Counted from the stretch's first letter, positions 41,949 to 51,600 are shown. The stretch is 64,000 nt of DNA from an uncultured Latescibacterota bacterium (GCA_951812755.1 OX638329.1:2651339-2715338), one strand, 5' to 3'. Translations and numbers: made by a program. The notes: generated by a model from the letters alone, not told the origin.

Positions 41949-44900
41949 TACCATTGCTACCGCTTAAATTGGAACACGCGATCCGCGAAGTTGCCGCGCA
42001 GTTTGAACGGCGGCGGCGTTTGCAAGGCCGGCTGATATTTGGCGCGGTGTTTTTGGGCTTGTTGATCGGATTGTGCGCTGTGGTGGTTTTTGTGGATCGC
42101 GTGCCTGTAGTTTTGCCGGTTCTTGCATTTCTTCTTCTGGTCGTTGGCGCGGGCTATAAATGGTTGTATGTACCGCAGCGGACGGTGGTGACGCGAGAGC
42201 AGATCGCGTTGTTTCTCGACGCACACCATCCCGAGCTGGAAGACCTGATTGTGAGCAGTGTGTCGCTGCACGGGTCAACGCCGGTTTCCGAGTGGATGAC
42301 CGATCAGGTGTTTCAGCAGGTGCGCGAATTGTCGGCGATACAGGCTCCTCCTGTGATTGATTTGCGCGTTTTGAAGCGTGTGCGTCGCGCGGTTGTTGGG
42401 GTGTGGGGGTTGGGGGCTGTTGTGTTGCTTCTGGCACTGTGGCAGGTTGATCTGGGCGATATTGCGGGACGGTTGTTTTCTGTACCGACTTTGCCATTAC
42501 CCTATACTGTTGAACCGGGCGATGCGCGGGTTCGGCGCGGGGCGCATCAGATGGTGTGGGTGACGACAGATCTCTCAGGGGCGAGTAAGGCGATTCAGTG
42601 GCGAGCATCGGGTGGCGACTGGCAAACCGCACCTTTAGAGCCTGGAGAGACTGGCGATGTGTTTGCCCATCAATTGCGCGATTTGTATGCGGATACAGAA
42701 TATCAGGTGCAGGTTGGGGCTTATCGTTCGGATGTCTATGCACTTTCGGTGTGGACGCCGCCCGAAGTCGTGTCGATTGGGCTTTTGTATCGCTATCCCG
42801 ACTATTTGGAGATGGAGGACAGGGATGTGCCTTATGGCGGCGATATTACAGCGCCCGAAGGCACGGAGGTGGTAGTGTCGGTGACAGTGAATAAAGTGTT
42901 GGAGAAGGCAGTGCTGGTATTGGATGGTGTAGAAGAAATGGCGTTGAAAAATTCAGATGATGCCGTGTGGGAAGGTGTGCTGTCGATTGTAGAGAACAGT
43001 ACATACGAGGTGGCGTTGCAAGATGCGGATGGCGAGAAAAATGAGTATGCGCGTGCGTATAAAATTACGGCGAAGATCGATCAGCCGCCGCGCATCCAGG
43101 TTCGTTTTCCGCGTGGAGATGACGAGGCTACGGCAATAGAGGAAGTGGCTTTTGGGTTTTCGATAAAAGATGATTACAGGCTTATGGATTACGGTTTGCA
43201 ATACGAGGTGGCAGGGCGCGATCCCGTGCGGATTTCTCTTAAGACGGAGACAACGCGGATAGAGAGTGCAGAGGGTGAGTATCCGATGGCATTGGAAGAT
43301 CTGGGTCTCGCGGCGGGCGATTTTATCACCTGGACGGTTTGGGCAGAAGATGGCAAGCCGGGACGGTCTGAGGTGGAGAATCTGGGCGATCCCTATTTTT
43401 TGGAGATTCGGCCTTTTGAACGGCTCTATCGCCAGGCTGTGAGTAACGAGGGCGGTCAGCAGGGACAGGGCAGGGGACAGCAGGGTGGTGTGGAGGGTCA
43501 GAAACAGGTGATTATTGCGATCTGGAATTTGCGTAAAGGCGCAGCGGGAATGGACCGGGAAGAATACGATGAGCAGAAGCACGCTATAATTGAAGCACAA
43601 GAAAATGTTCAGGGTTCTGTGAGGAATCCGGCAGCGGATTTGGAAGCCGAGTTTGCGGGTGTTATAGGGGCACTGAGCGAGGCGCCTTTTGACGATCCGG
43701 ATGCGGCATTGGCAAGGGCATGGGGGCACGCTCAGCGCGCTTATCGGCACCTGTTGCAGAGAAGACCGAGAGAGTCTGAAGTGGTGCAAGGCAGGCGACA
43801 GCGCGGAGGCGGTGGGGGCCAGGCACAACAACGCGAGTTGGATGGCCTGGAGTTGGCGCAGCGACGAGATTTTCGGGAAGAGGCATCTACCCTGCAACAG
43901 CAACTCGCCGAGACGGCAGAGGCACAAAACAAAATTGAGGAATTGACGAGACGGCAGGCGGCGATTAACGAAGATGTTGCGCAGTTGATTTCAGAGGTGG
44001 AAAAACTGGATGGCGAAGCGCGCGAGGAGGCCAAACGCCGCCTGGAGCAGTTGCGCGAGGCGCAGCGTCAGACAATGGATGCGCTCGATGCGGTCAATGG
44101 TGAGATTGCTTCCGGGGATATGGATCCACAACAGGCGCGGCAGGCGCGGGAGCAATTGGAAGGTGCGCGGCGGCAAATGAGTCGCAGCGCGCAAAATATG
44201 GAGAACGATCAGTTGCAACGGGCGCGGGCTGCGGGCAATCGAGCTTTAGACGCATTGCGCGATGTGCAGGAGCAATTGGGCAATTTATCGCGCGGGGCGG
44301 CTGCTGAGCGCATGAAAATGTTGCAAGAAAATATGGACAGTTTGCGCGCCCAACAGCGCGGTTTGGTCGCGCAGGCACAGGATCAGCAGGCGCAGCGCGG
44401 AACGCTGTCTGATTCGGAGCGTGGGTTGAGAGAGATGCTCGAAGGCAAGCAACGCACGGCCGATGAGTTCCGGGATATGATGGAAGAGGCGAGTGCGTTG
44501 GCAGAAAAGGCCGCTGAAAGCCAGGGTTTGATGGCGCAAAAGCTCAATGACTGGCTGCGCGAGACGAGCCGAGAGGGTATTTTTGAAGATATGCAAGCGG
44601 GCGAGCGATTGGTGAGATTGGGGGCGTGGCAGGCATCGGAAACACACGAGCGCGCTGTGGAGGAGAAATTGGATTTGGCGGCTGAAAAACTCGATGGCGT
44701 CGCGCAATTTCTGGTGCGCGATGATCTGGAAGCGCTGGAGCGGGCACAGGAGCGTTTGGAGAGTGTGATGGAAGGAGAAAGGGATGACGGGCGATTTGGA
44801 TGGGGACCGCGAAACCCCGACGAGTTGCGGCGTTTTGCCGAAGGCGGTTTTCGCGATTGGATGGATCGATTGCGCGAGGCCGAGTCGCTTTTGCCGGCTG

Positions 44901-45172
44901 ATTTGGATGTGCGACAGCGTTTGACGGGTATCCGCGAAGATCTGGCGGGTATTGGGCGCGATTATTATCGCGAGGGGGCGGTGCCGCAATACGATTTGAT
45001 TTTTGATCGCGCGATCAAGCCTTTGACGCTGTCTGCCGAAGAATTGTCGGATCTGATTCGCGAGCGAAAAAGCGATTATGGATTTTCCGCTGGCAAGGCG
45101 GATGAAATCCCCGAGCAATACCGCACCCGTGTTGCCGAGTATTTCAAGGCATTGACGGAACGTGAGAAGTGA
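41945..45172 (+). CDS. Large DUF4175-like membrane protein with long coiled coils
   Basis: This 1075-residue protein starts with two helices (LIFGAVFLGLLIGLCAVVVFV and PVLPVLAFLLLVVGAGY) and a third near 150. A beta-rich periplasmic region of about 350 residues follows. A Gly/Gln-rich linker (GGQQGQGRGQQGG) leads into roughly 450 residues of heptad-type coiled coil, rich in Glu, Arg, Gln and Ala. The layout fits DUF4175 proteins, which occur with MoxR/vWA genes. It could act as a rod or scaffold in the envelope. ATGA and GTGA overlaps on both sides show tight translational coupling. Confidence 0.75.
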   Translation: MIPLLPLKLEHAIREVAAQFERRRRLQGRLIFGAVFLGLLIGLCAVVVFVDRVPVVLPVLAFLLLVVGAGYKWLYVPQRTVVTREQIALFLDAHHPELEDLIVSSVSLHGSTPVSEWMTDQVFQQVRELSAIQAPPVIDLRVLKRVRRAVVGVWGLGAVVLLLALWQVDLGDIAGRLFSVPTLPLPYTVEPGDARVRRGAHQMVWVTTDLSGASKAIQWRASGGDWQTAPLEPGETGDVFAHQLRDLYADTEYQVQVGAYRSDVYALSVWTPPEVVSIGLLYRYPDYLEMEDRDVPYGGDITAPEGTEVVVSVTVNKVLEKAVLVLDGVEEMALKNSDDAVWEGVLSIVENSTYEVALQDADGEKNEYARAYKITAKIDQPPRIQVRFPRGDDEATAIEEVAFGFSIKDDYRLMDYGLQYEVAGRDPVRISLKTETTRIESAEGEYPMALEDLGLAAGDFITWTVWAEDGKPGRSEVENLGDPYFLEIRPFERLYRQAVSNEGGQQGQGRGQQGGVEGQKQVIIAIWNLRKGAAGMDREEYDEQKHAIIEAQENVQGSVRNPAADLEAEFAGVIGALSEAPFDDPDAALARAWGHAQRAYRHLLQRRPRESEVVQGRRQRGGGGGQAQQRELDGLELAQRRDFREEASTLQQQLAETAEAQNKIEELTRRQAAINEDVAQLISEVEKLDGEAREEAKRRLEQLREAQRQTMDALDAVNGEIASGDMDPQQARQAREQLEGARRQMSRSAQNMENDQLQRARAAGNRALDALRDVQEQLGNLSRGAAAERMKMLQENMDSLRAQQRGLVAQAQDQQAQRGTLSDSERGLREMLEGKQRTADEFRDMMEEASALAEKAAESQGLMAQKLNDWLRETSREGIFEDMQAGERLVRLGAWQASETHERAVEEKLDLAAEKLDGVAQFLVRDDLEALERAQERLESVMEGERDDGRFGWGPRNPDELRRFAEGGFRDWMDRLREAESLLPADLDVRQRLTGIREDLAGIGRDYYREGAVPQYDLIFDRAIKPLTLSAEELSDLIRERKSDYGFSAGKADEIPEQYRTRVAEYFKALTEREK

Positions 45173-47526
45173 CTGACTGGTTATTACATTTATTGGCTGG
45201 AGATCGCGCCGTTGCGTATCGCGATGTGCGGTTTGCACTGGATGTCGCATGGCCTGTGGCGCTGGTCTTGCTCGGCGTTGTTTTTTGTGCGGGTGTGGGG
45301 TTCTGGCACAGGCGACGACCCGCGCTTTCAAAGGTGTTGATCGGGTTGCGCGCGCTGGCATTAACGCTGGTGCTGTTTTTGTTATTGGGGCCTGCGCTGG
45401 TGGCGCGGAAGTTGGAGCCTGGTACGCATTTTGTGCCTGTTTTGTTCGACGATTCCCGCAGTATGACGGTATCCGAAAATGGTGGACAGACGCGAGCAGA
45501 ACGATTTGTGGAGGCGTATCAGGCGTCGGATTTTGAGCGCGTGTTGACGCAGTCTCACCAGGTGGCGCGGTTTCGGTTTGGCAGTACAACATCGCGTGTA
45601 AATGAGGTTGAAGGCCTCGCGTTTGATCAGAGACAATCAGATATTGTCGGCGCAGTTCGCGGGGTGCTCAAGCAAATGTCGGGTGCTGCAGTGTCGGCTG
45701 TGGTGGTGTTTAGCGATGGGGTGCAGCAAAGTGCCACGCCTGTTCAGATAACGGATTTGCCCAGCGATGTGCCTGTTTTTACGGTGGGGGTAGGACGCGA
45801 TGATCTCTGGCGCGATCTGGCATTGGCCGATGTGTCGGTGTCGCGCGTGCGGTCCGATGAGGTGGCGGTTACGGCGCGGGTGGTGGCCGAGGGGTTGGGT
45901 AGTGAAGATGTAATGGTTGAGGTGTTGGACGGCAAGCGGGTGGTGGCGTCGTCACCGCTTTCTATTGTGGGACCGCAAGAAGAGAATTACGTGCGGCTCC
46001 ATTTTGATCCGCAAGGAGATGGCTGGCTGGCTCATCGCGTGCGTGTGCGTTTGGCAGATACTACGGGTGTTGCGACCAAAGATCGCATTGTTGCGAATAA
46101 TGCGCGGGATATTCTGGTGGATAATCGCGAGCGCGTTTTTCGCATTTTGTATTTTAGCGGGCGACCCAACTGGGAGGGCAAGTTTTTGAGGCGTGCCTTA
46201 GACGGGGCGCCACAACTTGTGCTGTCGAGTCTGGTTCGCATTTCTGGTGCCGAACGCAAGTTTGTATTTCGGGGGCGCGATGCTACGATGGCGAATCCCC
46301 TTTTTGAGGGTTTTGACGATCAGGCGTTGAATGCACCGCGTTATGACGAAGCGGTTTTTATTCGCATTGGCGTGTCAAAATCGGAGTTGGCAAGTGGGTA
46401 TCCCTCAGATATCTCAGAGCTTTTTCGCTACCATCTGGTGATCTGGGGAGATATTGAGCGCGATTTCTTTTCTCTTGCACAACTCAATTTGACGCGGGAA
46501 TTTGTGTCCAAACGGGGAGGCAGTTTTTTGATGCTGGGCGGTCCGCGCGCATATTCAGAGGGCGGGTGGGCACATTCGGCTATTGAACCGATGTTGCCCG
46601 TTGTATTGGGGCCGGCAGGCGATTACGACGATGTGGCTTTTCGCGCTAAGCCTACGATTGAAGGCTTATTGTCGGGGGTCTGGTCTTTGAGCGAAGATGC
46701 CGAAGTCAATGCCGAGCAGTGGGCGAATTTATCCGCGCTTTACGGGGTTAATGCGTTTGCGTCTGTGCGCGCTGGTGCAACGGTGATGGCGACGGTGGAT
46801 ACCGAGTCTGAAGCTGTGGATGGACAACCGCTGTTTGCCTGGCAGCGATATGGAGAGGGTTTGAGTGCGGCACTGGGCACGGGCGAGACATGGCAGTGGC
46901 AGATGATGCAGAATGTTGACGATGCCGCCCACGAACGCTTTTGGCGGCAGTTGGCGCGTTTGCTGGCGATGCGGGTCCCCGAGCCTGTGACGATGATCGA
47001 TAGCGGCGAGGATGTCGTGGTGGGGGACATGCGCGATTTGAAGTTTGTGGTGCGCGATTCTCTTTTTGAACCCCGCGAAGGGCTGTCCGTTGATGTGCTG
47101 GTCGAGATACCGAATGGCGGGACGATCAGGTTGCCGATTTCTGAATCTATTGCCGAGGTGGGTGCGTATTCTGCGACTTTTGAAGCTACAGAAGCGGGAT
47201 TGCACCGCGTAAGACTTATTGCACGCGGTGCCGATGGCGCGGATGTTGGGCAGTTGGACGCGGCTGTGCTGGCGCGTCCGGATAATCTCGAGTTTTTGTC
47301 TGCGCGTTATGATCCCGACTTTTTAAGGCACTTGTCTGAGCACACGGAGGGCAAATTTATTGCGTTGGACGCGCTGGACGAATTGGCCGAGCAGATTCCA
47401 TATACAGATCAGGCTCATGCGCGGTTGGATCGTTTTCCGTTGTGGCATTTTCCACCTTTTTATATTCTACTCGTGTTATTGCTTTGCGTTGAATGGTATT
47501 TGAGACGGAAGCGGGGAGAGCCGTGA
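45169..47526 (+). CDS. Membrane protein with vWA-like and glutamine-amidotransferase-like domains
   Basis: Two N-terminal helices (VAWPVALVLLGVVFCAGVGF and LIGLRALALTLVLFLLLGP) are followed by a vWA-like domain with FDDSRSM and VVVFSDGVQQS. Then come an Ig-like strand region and a glutamine-amidotransferase-like segment (REFVSKRGGSFLMLGGPRAY). A last helix (FYILLVLLLCVEWYL) ends the protein at 785 residues. Translation begins at GTG inside GTGA, coupled to the previous gene. Similar proteins accompany BatA in Planctomycetes and Acidobacteria. Its substrate or partner is unknown. Confidence 0.8.
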   Translation: MTDWLLHLLAGDRAVAYRDVRFALDVAWPVALVLLGVVFCAGVGFWHRRRPALSKVLIGLRALALTLVLFLLLGPALVARKLEPGTHFVPVLFDDSRSMTVSENGGQTRAERFVEAYQASDFERVLTQSHQVARFRFGSTTSRVNEVEGLAFDQRQSDIVGAVRGVLKQMSGAAVSAVVVFSDGVQQSATPVQITDLPSDVPVFTVGVGRDDLWRDLALADVSVSRVRSDEVAVTARVVAEGLGSEDVMVEVLDGKRVVASSPLSIVGPQEENYVRLHFDPQGDGWLAHRVRVRLADTTGVATKDRIVANNARDILVDNRERVFRILYFSGRPNWEGKFLRRALDGAPQLVLSSLVRISGAERKFVFRGRDATMANPLFEGFDDQALNAPRYDEAVFIRIGVSKSELASGYPSDISELFRYHLVIWGDIERDFFSLAQLNLTREFVSKRGGSFLMLGGPRAYSEGGWAHSAIEPMLPVVLGPAGDYDDVAFRAKPTIEGLLSGVWSLSEDAEVNAEQWANLSALYGVNAFASVRAGATVMATVDTESEAVDGQPLFAWQRYGEGLSAALGTGETWQWQMMQNVDDAAHERFWRQLARLLAMRVPEPVTMIDSGEDVVVGDMRDLKFVVRDSLFEPREGLSVDVLVEIPNGGTIRLPISESIAEVGAYSATFEATEAGLHRVRLIARGADGADVGQLDAAVLARPDNLEFLSARYDPDFLRHLSEHTEGKFIALDALDELAEQIPYTDQAHARLDRFPLWHFPPFYILLVLLLCVEWYLRRKRGEP

Positions 47527-48476
47527 AAAAAAGCGCGTTGTGGGTGTTCCCGATTTGGATGTTGATGTTGGCACAGGCGGATGCCGCTGTTTTTGATGTG
47601 ATTATCAGCGGTAGCGGTGGGGAGGATGTGTATGCCGAGCGGTTTGACGATTGGGGGCAGCGTTTGCGCCGGGTGCTGATTGATCGATGCGATCATCCCG
47701 CAGCAAATGTGCAATTGGTAAATGAGACGGGTGAGAATGCCGATGGTGTGTCGTCAATAGGAGGTATTCGCAATGCGATCCGTCGTTTGTCAGAGCGGGT
47801 AACGCCGGGCGACGATGTGTTCATTTTTTTGATTGGACACGGGAGCTATCGGCGCCAGATTGGCAAGTTGAATATTCCGGGTGCGGATTTGACAGTGGAG
47901 AATCTGGATGGATTGTTGAGGTCGATATCCGCACGGCGTATTATTGTTGTTAATAGTGCGTCGATGAGCGCGCCTTTTGTCAATGCGCTGAGTCGAGATG
48001 GGCGTATTATATGCGCGAGTACGCGCAGTACGGATCAGCGCAATGCCACGCAATTTATGCGTTTTTTTGTGCAGGCATTGGAGGATGGCAGTGCCGATCA
48101 GAATCGCGATGACCGCATTTCGGTTCTGGAGATTTGCATACAAGCATCTTCATTGACAGATGCGTGGTTTTTGAGTGAGGGTCTGATTGCGACAGAGAAC
48201 GCGATTTTAGACGATAATGGCGATGGTTTGGGTACGCGTCTGTCCGATATTGACGAGGGCGATGGGTTGTTGGCAGACCGTTGTTTTTTGCTCAATTTTC
48301 GCGTTCCCAAAGGCGCTTCGCCCGCGCTTGTTGCAGCTTATGGCAAGGCGATTGACGAGGTGCAGGCTCTGATAAAGAAAAAAGCGACGATGGATTCTGC
48401 GGCTTATTATAAATTGTTGGAGCGCGAGCTGGTGAAAGCCGCGAAGTTGAATCGGGAGATTCGCGGTGAGAAATGA
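47523..48476 (+). CDS. Secreted clan-CD (caspase/C13 legumain-like) protein lacking the catalytic Cys
   Basis: The start is the GTG in a GTGA overlap, giving a 317-residue protein with a signal peptide (KKSALWVFPIWMLMLAQADA). The fold pattern is clan CD: FDVIISGSGG, a VFIFLIGHGS strand with the His106-Gly107 pair, and IIVVNSASMS where the catalytic Cys would be (residues 144-149). No Cys is there, so peptidase activity is doubtful. Two EF-hand-like loops, ADQNRDDRISVLE (192-203) and LDDNGDG (229-235), could bind calcium. A C-terminal helix follows. It is the last gene of the MoxR/vWA operon and may be a non-catalytic ligand or sensor. Confidence 0.72.
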   Translation: MKKSALWVFPIWMLMLAQADAAVFDVIISGSGGEDVYAERFDDWGQRLRRVLIDRCDHPAANVQLVNETGENADGVSSIGGIRNAIRRLSERVTPGDDVFIFLIGHGSYRRQIGKLNIPGADLTVENLDGLLRSISARRIIVVNSASMSAPFVNALSRDGRIICASTRSTDQRNATQFMRFFVQALEDGSADQNRDDRISVLEICIQASSLTDAWFLSEGLIATENAILDDNGDGLGTRLSDIDEGDGLLADRCFLLNFRVPKGASPALVAAYGKAIDEVQALIKKKATMDSAAYYKLLERELVKAAKLNREIRGEK

Positions 48477-48491
48477 AAGAGGGAGGTTTTT

Positions 48492-49232
48492 ATGTTGACA
48501 GACAAACAGGTGCAGCAGTTTCGAGAAGATGGGTATCTCGTTTTTAAAGCTCTGATCCAGGGCGAGCGATTGGCCTATTACAAGCAGGTTTTTGATGAGT
48601 TGGTCGCAGAGGGGCGCAAGCTGACCGAGCAGGTGCCGCACTGGACGCTCGAGTTAGACGAGCGAGGTGTGCCCCGGGCGGGTTTGTTGCACAAAATTCA
48701 GGGCGTTTGCGTAGTCGATGCCCGCGTGTTGGAACTGGCGCGCGAGCCAGCGATTTTAGACCGTGTGGCGGCATTGATTGGTGAAAATATCGATTTGTTT
48801 GGCACCAAGTTTTTTCCGAAGTTGCCCAATGGCGGCACGTCAACGGGCTGGCATCAGGACAATTATTATTTTGGGACCGATACAGACCGCATTATCAGTT
48901 GCGGGATTTATCTGGAAGATTCCGATCTGGAGAATGGGTGTTTGCGGGTGGTGCCCGGCAGTCATCGGATGGGCGAGATTGTCGAGCATCGCAGAAATAT
49001 AGGCAGGCACGGCAGTTGGACAGAGGTCAATGAATCGCAGGCTGTTGATTTGATCATTCCCGCTGGTACTGTTGTTCTGTTTTCCGCCAATCTTCTGCAC
49101 GGTTCGAATGACAATCACAGCAATCGCACGCGCTATAGCACGGCATGGCATTATTTGCCAGAAGAACTCAATCCAGAAAAATTTTTAAAGGGGAAATACG
49201 AAGATCGGCATGTGGGACGAATTAAAAATTAG
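48492..49232 (+). CDS. Phytanoyl-CoA dioxygenase (PhyH) family enzyme, second copy
   Basis: The 246-residue protein has the iron site His121-x-Asp123 in GWHQDNYYF and a distal His203 in SANLLHGSNDN, with Arg further on for 2-oxoglutarate. VVPGSH is typical of the family. GGGAGG lies six bases before the ATG. It is 16 bases after the caspase-like gene and probably read from the same transcript, although its function seems unrelated. It differs clearly from the copy at 9733. Confidence 0.88.
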   Translation: MLTDKQVQQFREDGYLVFKALIQGERLAYYKQVFDELVAEGRKLTEQVPHWTLELDERGVPRAGLLHKIQGVCVVDARVLELAREPAILDRVAALIGENIDLFGTKFFPKLPNGGTSTGWHQDNYYFGTDTDRIISCGIYLEDSDLENGCLRVVPGSHRMGEIVEHRRNIGRHGSWTEVNESQAVDLIIPAGTVVLFSANLLHGSNDNHSNRTRYSTAWHYLPEELNPEKFLKGKYEDRHVGRIKN

Positions 49233-49234
49233 GA

Positions 49235-49392
49235 ACTGACGTTACGCAGGTCTGTAGTTTTGTCATGCTGAGCGGAGTGGAACGGAGCCGAAGCATCTAT
49301 TCCACCTGCGTTGGTAGTAGATTTTTCGACTCCGCTGCGCTCCGCTCAAAATGACAGGCCCATTATATTGTGCAGATATGCGTAACATCAGT
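49235..49392. repeat. 158-bp palindromic element with ACTGAYRTTACGCA inverted ends
   Basis: ACTGACGTTACGCA and TGCGTAACATCAGT are inverted with one or two mismatches. The inside is a near-complete palindrome built on TGTCATGCTGAGCGGAG and its inverse. It starts three bases after the dioxygenase stop. The longer relative is at 19978-20231. Confidence 0.75.
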
Positions 49393-49426
49393 GTTCCGTA
49401 GATTCGTACTTTTGGAGGATTTTTTG

Positions 49427-49852
49427 ATGGGTAGGGTGAAGTTGGCATTGCCAGATGAGTTCATCTTTACGACCGAAATTTTGTTGCGAGTTTCAGATAT
49501 CAATTACGGCGGGCATCTGGGCAACGATGCGGTGTTGTCTCTGTGTCACGAAGTGCGTGCACGGTTATTTGCCTCGCATGGTTTTACTGAGTTGGATGTG
49601 GATGGCGTGGGTATTTTGATGATCGATGCTGTGATTGTTTTTCGAAGCGAGGCTTTTTACGGCGAGACACTGGTGGGCGATGTGACGGTGTGCGATTTTT
49701 CGCGTACGGGATGTGATTTGTTTTATCTTTTGTGTGCAAAATCTGATGGGCGAGAGGTGGCGCGGGCAAAGACGGGCATTGTGTTTCTCGATTATAGCAA
49801 TCGGAGAATTAGACCCGTACCCCAAAAATTTAGAGAGATTTTTGAGGGATAG
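49427..49852 (+). CDS. Hotdog-fold acyl-CoA thioesterase (4HBT/YbgC-like)
   Basis: The start is the ATG giving MGRVKLALP, eight bases after GGAGG. The 141-residue protein shows the hotdog pattern: a RVSDINYGGHLGNDAVL segment where the usual catalytic Asp is at VSDINYGGH, a long helix (CHEVRARLFASHG) and strands with FYGETLVGDVTV. Such enzymes cleave acyl-CoA thioesters. It is followed within five bases by an Ldh2-type gene. Confidence 0.85.
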   Translation: MGRVKLALPDEFIFTTEILLRVSDINYGGHLGNDAVLSLCHEVRARLFASHGFTELDVDGVGILMIDAVIVFRSEAFYGETLVGDVTVCDFSRTGCDLFYLLCAKSDGREVARAKTGIVFLDYSNRRIRPVPQKFREIFEG

Positions 49853-49856
49853 TGCA

Positions 49857-50912
49857 ATGGAGAGTGAAACGCGCGTGGCTGCTGGGGCGCTGTTGGATCT
49901 GGTGCAGGCGATTTTTGAGATGTGTGAGATGCGCGCAGAGGATGCCCATTTGTTGGCGGATTCGCTGGTGGATGCCGATCTCAGCGGGGTGCATTCGCAC
50001 GGGGTATTGCGCGTTCCCGAATACGTGAGTAAGTTGACGGTTGACGGCGTAGATCCAAATGGCAAAGCCGAGGTGGTGAAGGATAATGGGGCGTGTCTCG
50101 TGGTGGATGGGGGCAATTCTATGGGGCAGATTGGGACGGCGTTTGCGATGCAGCAGGTGATTGCACGCGCTCGAGATATTGGTATAGCAGCCGCGGGTAT
50201 TCGGGGCAGTAATCACTGCGGTGCCGTGGGGTATTTTGCGCGTATGGCGCTGGATTGCAATATGATCGGGGTTGCGACGACCAATGCCTTGCCCACAATG
50301 GCTCCGTGGGGAGGTGCCGAGCGTATCCTGGGTATCAATCCCTTGAGTGTGGCGATTCCCGCCGGTAGGAAATTTCCCATTGTTTTTGACGCGGCATTTT
50401 CCGGCTCTGCGCATGGGAAAATCCGCGTATATGAACAAAAAGGACTGACCTTGCCAGAAGGGTGGGCTATGGATGCGGACGGGATGCCGACGACCGATCC
50501 TGTAAAGGCGATAGATGGCCTGCTGATGCCGATTGGGCAATTTAAGGGTGTGGCTCTGGCGATGGTGATGGGGATTTTGTCTTCTATGCTGTCCGGCGCG
50601 AGTTATGGCACTGAATTGGGCAATATGGAAGAGGGACCGCATGCGGGTGAAGATGGTCATTTTGTGGCGGCTATTCGGGTGGGTGCTTTTGAAGATGTGG
50701 CGCGATTCAAGGCGCGGGTTGACAATGCGATTCAGCAGATTCACGACTGTAAAAGAGCACCTGGGGTGGATCGGTTATTTGCTCCGGGTGAGCCTGAAGC
50801 CCTGCGGCGCAATGCGTATCGCACACATGGCATACCGTTGAATGCGGTTACGTTAAATGATTTGAAGAAAACAGCAGAAGAACGAGGTCTGGCCTTTGCG
50901 CTGGGCAGTTGA
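49857..50912 (+). CDS. Ldh2/YlbC-family malate/L-lactate/ureidoglycolate-type dehydrogenase
   Basis: The start is the ATG giving MESETRV, five bases after the thioesterase stop. The 351-residue protein has the Ldh2 signatures: the catalytic His in SGVHSHGV, SNHCGAVGYF, and the NAD-binding GINPLSVAIP segment. Members reduce or oxidise 2-hydroxy acids such as malate, sulfolactate or ureidoglycolate. They are unrelated to the classical malate dehydrogenase family at 16552. Its neighbours, a thioesterase and a ThuA-like protein, do not reveal the substrate. Confidence 0.88.
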   Translation: MESETRVAAGALLDLVQAIFEMCEMRAEDAHLLADSLVDADLSGVHSHGVLRVPEYVSKLTVDGVDPNGKAEVVKDNGACLVVDGGNSMGQIGTAFAMQQVIARARDIGIAAAGIRGSNHCGAVGYFARMALDCNMIGVATTNALPTMAPWGGAERILGINPLSVAIPAGRKFPIVFDAAFSGSAHGKIRVYEQKGLTLPEGWAMDADGMPTTDPVKAIDGLLMPIGQFKGVALAMVMGILSSMLSGASYGTELGNMEEGPHAGEDGHFVAAIRVGAFEDVARFKARVDNAIQQIHDCKRAPGVDRLFAPGEPEALRRNAYRTHGIPLNAVTLNDLKKTAEERGLAFALGS

Positions 50913-50935
50913 TAGATTAAAAAAAGGAGATAAAG

Positions 50936-51589
50936 ATGAGCAAGAAAGCTTTGATGGTATGGGGTGGTTGGAAAGGGCACGAGCCAAAGGAATGTGTGGA
51001 TGTTTTTGCACCGCTGCTGGAAGCAGATGGATTTGACGTAGATGTTCGCGATTCAATGGATGTTTATACGGATGCGAATTATATGTCGGAACTGAGCGTG
51101 GTTGTGCCGTGTTGGACGATGGGTAGTATTGAAAGAGAACAGGAGCAGGGGCTTCAAGGGGCGGTCAAGAGCGGCGTTGGACTGGCCGGGTGGCACGGGG
51201 GGATGTGCGATGCGTTTCGCAATAATACGGCCTATCAGTGGATGACGGGCGGGCAGTTTGTGTCGCATCCGGGTGGGGTGAAAGATTATGAAGTCAATAT
51301 TGTGCCGGAGAAAGCGGACGATCCGATTGTGGCGGGTCTGAGCGATTTTGCGATGCATTCCGAGCAGTATTATATGCATACCGATCCGGGTAATGAAGTG
51401 CTGGTGACGACGACGTTTGAGACCGATGTGGCTCCCTGGGTCAATGGCTGTGTGATGCCCGTGGTTTGGAAGCGTATGTGGGGAGAGGGGCGCGTATTTT
51501 ACTCTTCCCTGGGACACAAAGCCGTAGATTTTGATGTACCAGAGGCAAAAGAGATCCAGCGACGCGGCATTAACTGGGCAGCGCGGTAA
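50936..51589 (+). CDS. ThuA-like (glutamine-amidotransferase-fold) protein
   Basis: The 217-residue protein has the ThuA pattern: [15 protein letters not shown], then [28 protein letters not shown], and the C-terminal [18 protein letters not shown]. ThuA proteins have a class I amidotransferase-like fold, are common in Planctomycetes-like genomes, and are linked to sugar utilisation, although the exact reaction is not known. AAAGGAGA precedes the ATG. It ends the thioesterase, Ldh2, ThuA set before the tRNA genes. Confidence 0.9.
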   Translation: MSKKALMVWGGWKGHEPKECVDVFAPLLEADGFDVDVRDSMDVYTDANYMSELSVVVPCWTMGSIEREQEQGLQGAVKSGVGLAGWHGGMCDAFRNNTAYQWMTGGQFVSHPGGVKDYEVNIVPEKADDPIVAGLSDFAMHSEQYYMHTDPGNEVLVTTTFETDVAPWVNGCVMPVVWKRMWGEGRVFYSSLGHKAVDFDVPEAKEIQRRGINWAAR

Positions 51590-51600
51590 TACCCCACCCC

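Noticed and set aside
42953-45592. Long minus-strand frames opposite the coiled-coil protein and vWA genes.
   Set aside because: No domain, no ribosome-binding site, and the plus-strand genes are coupled by start/stop overlaps.
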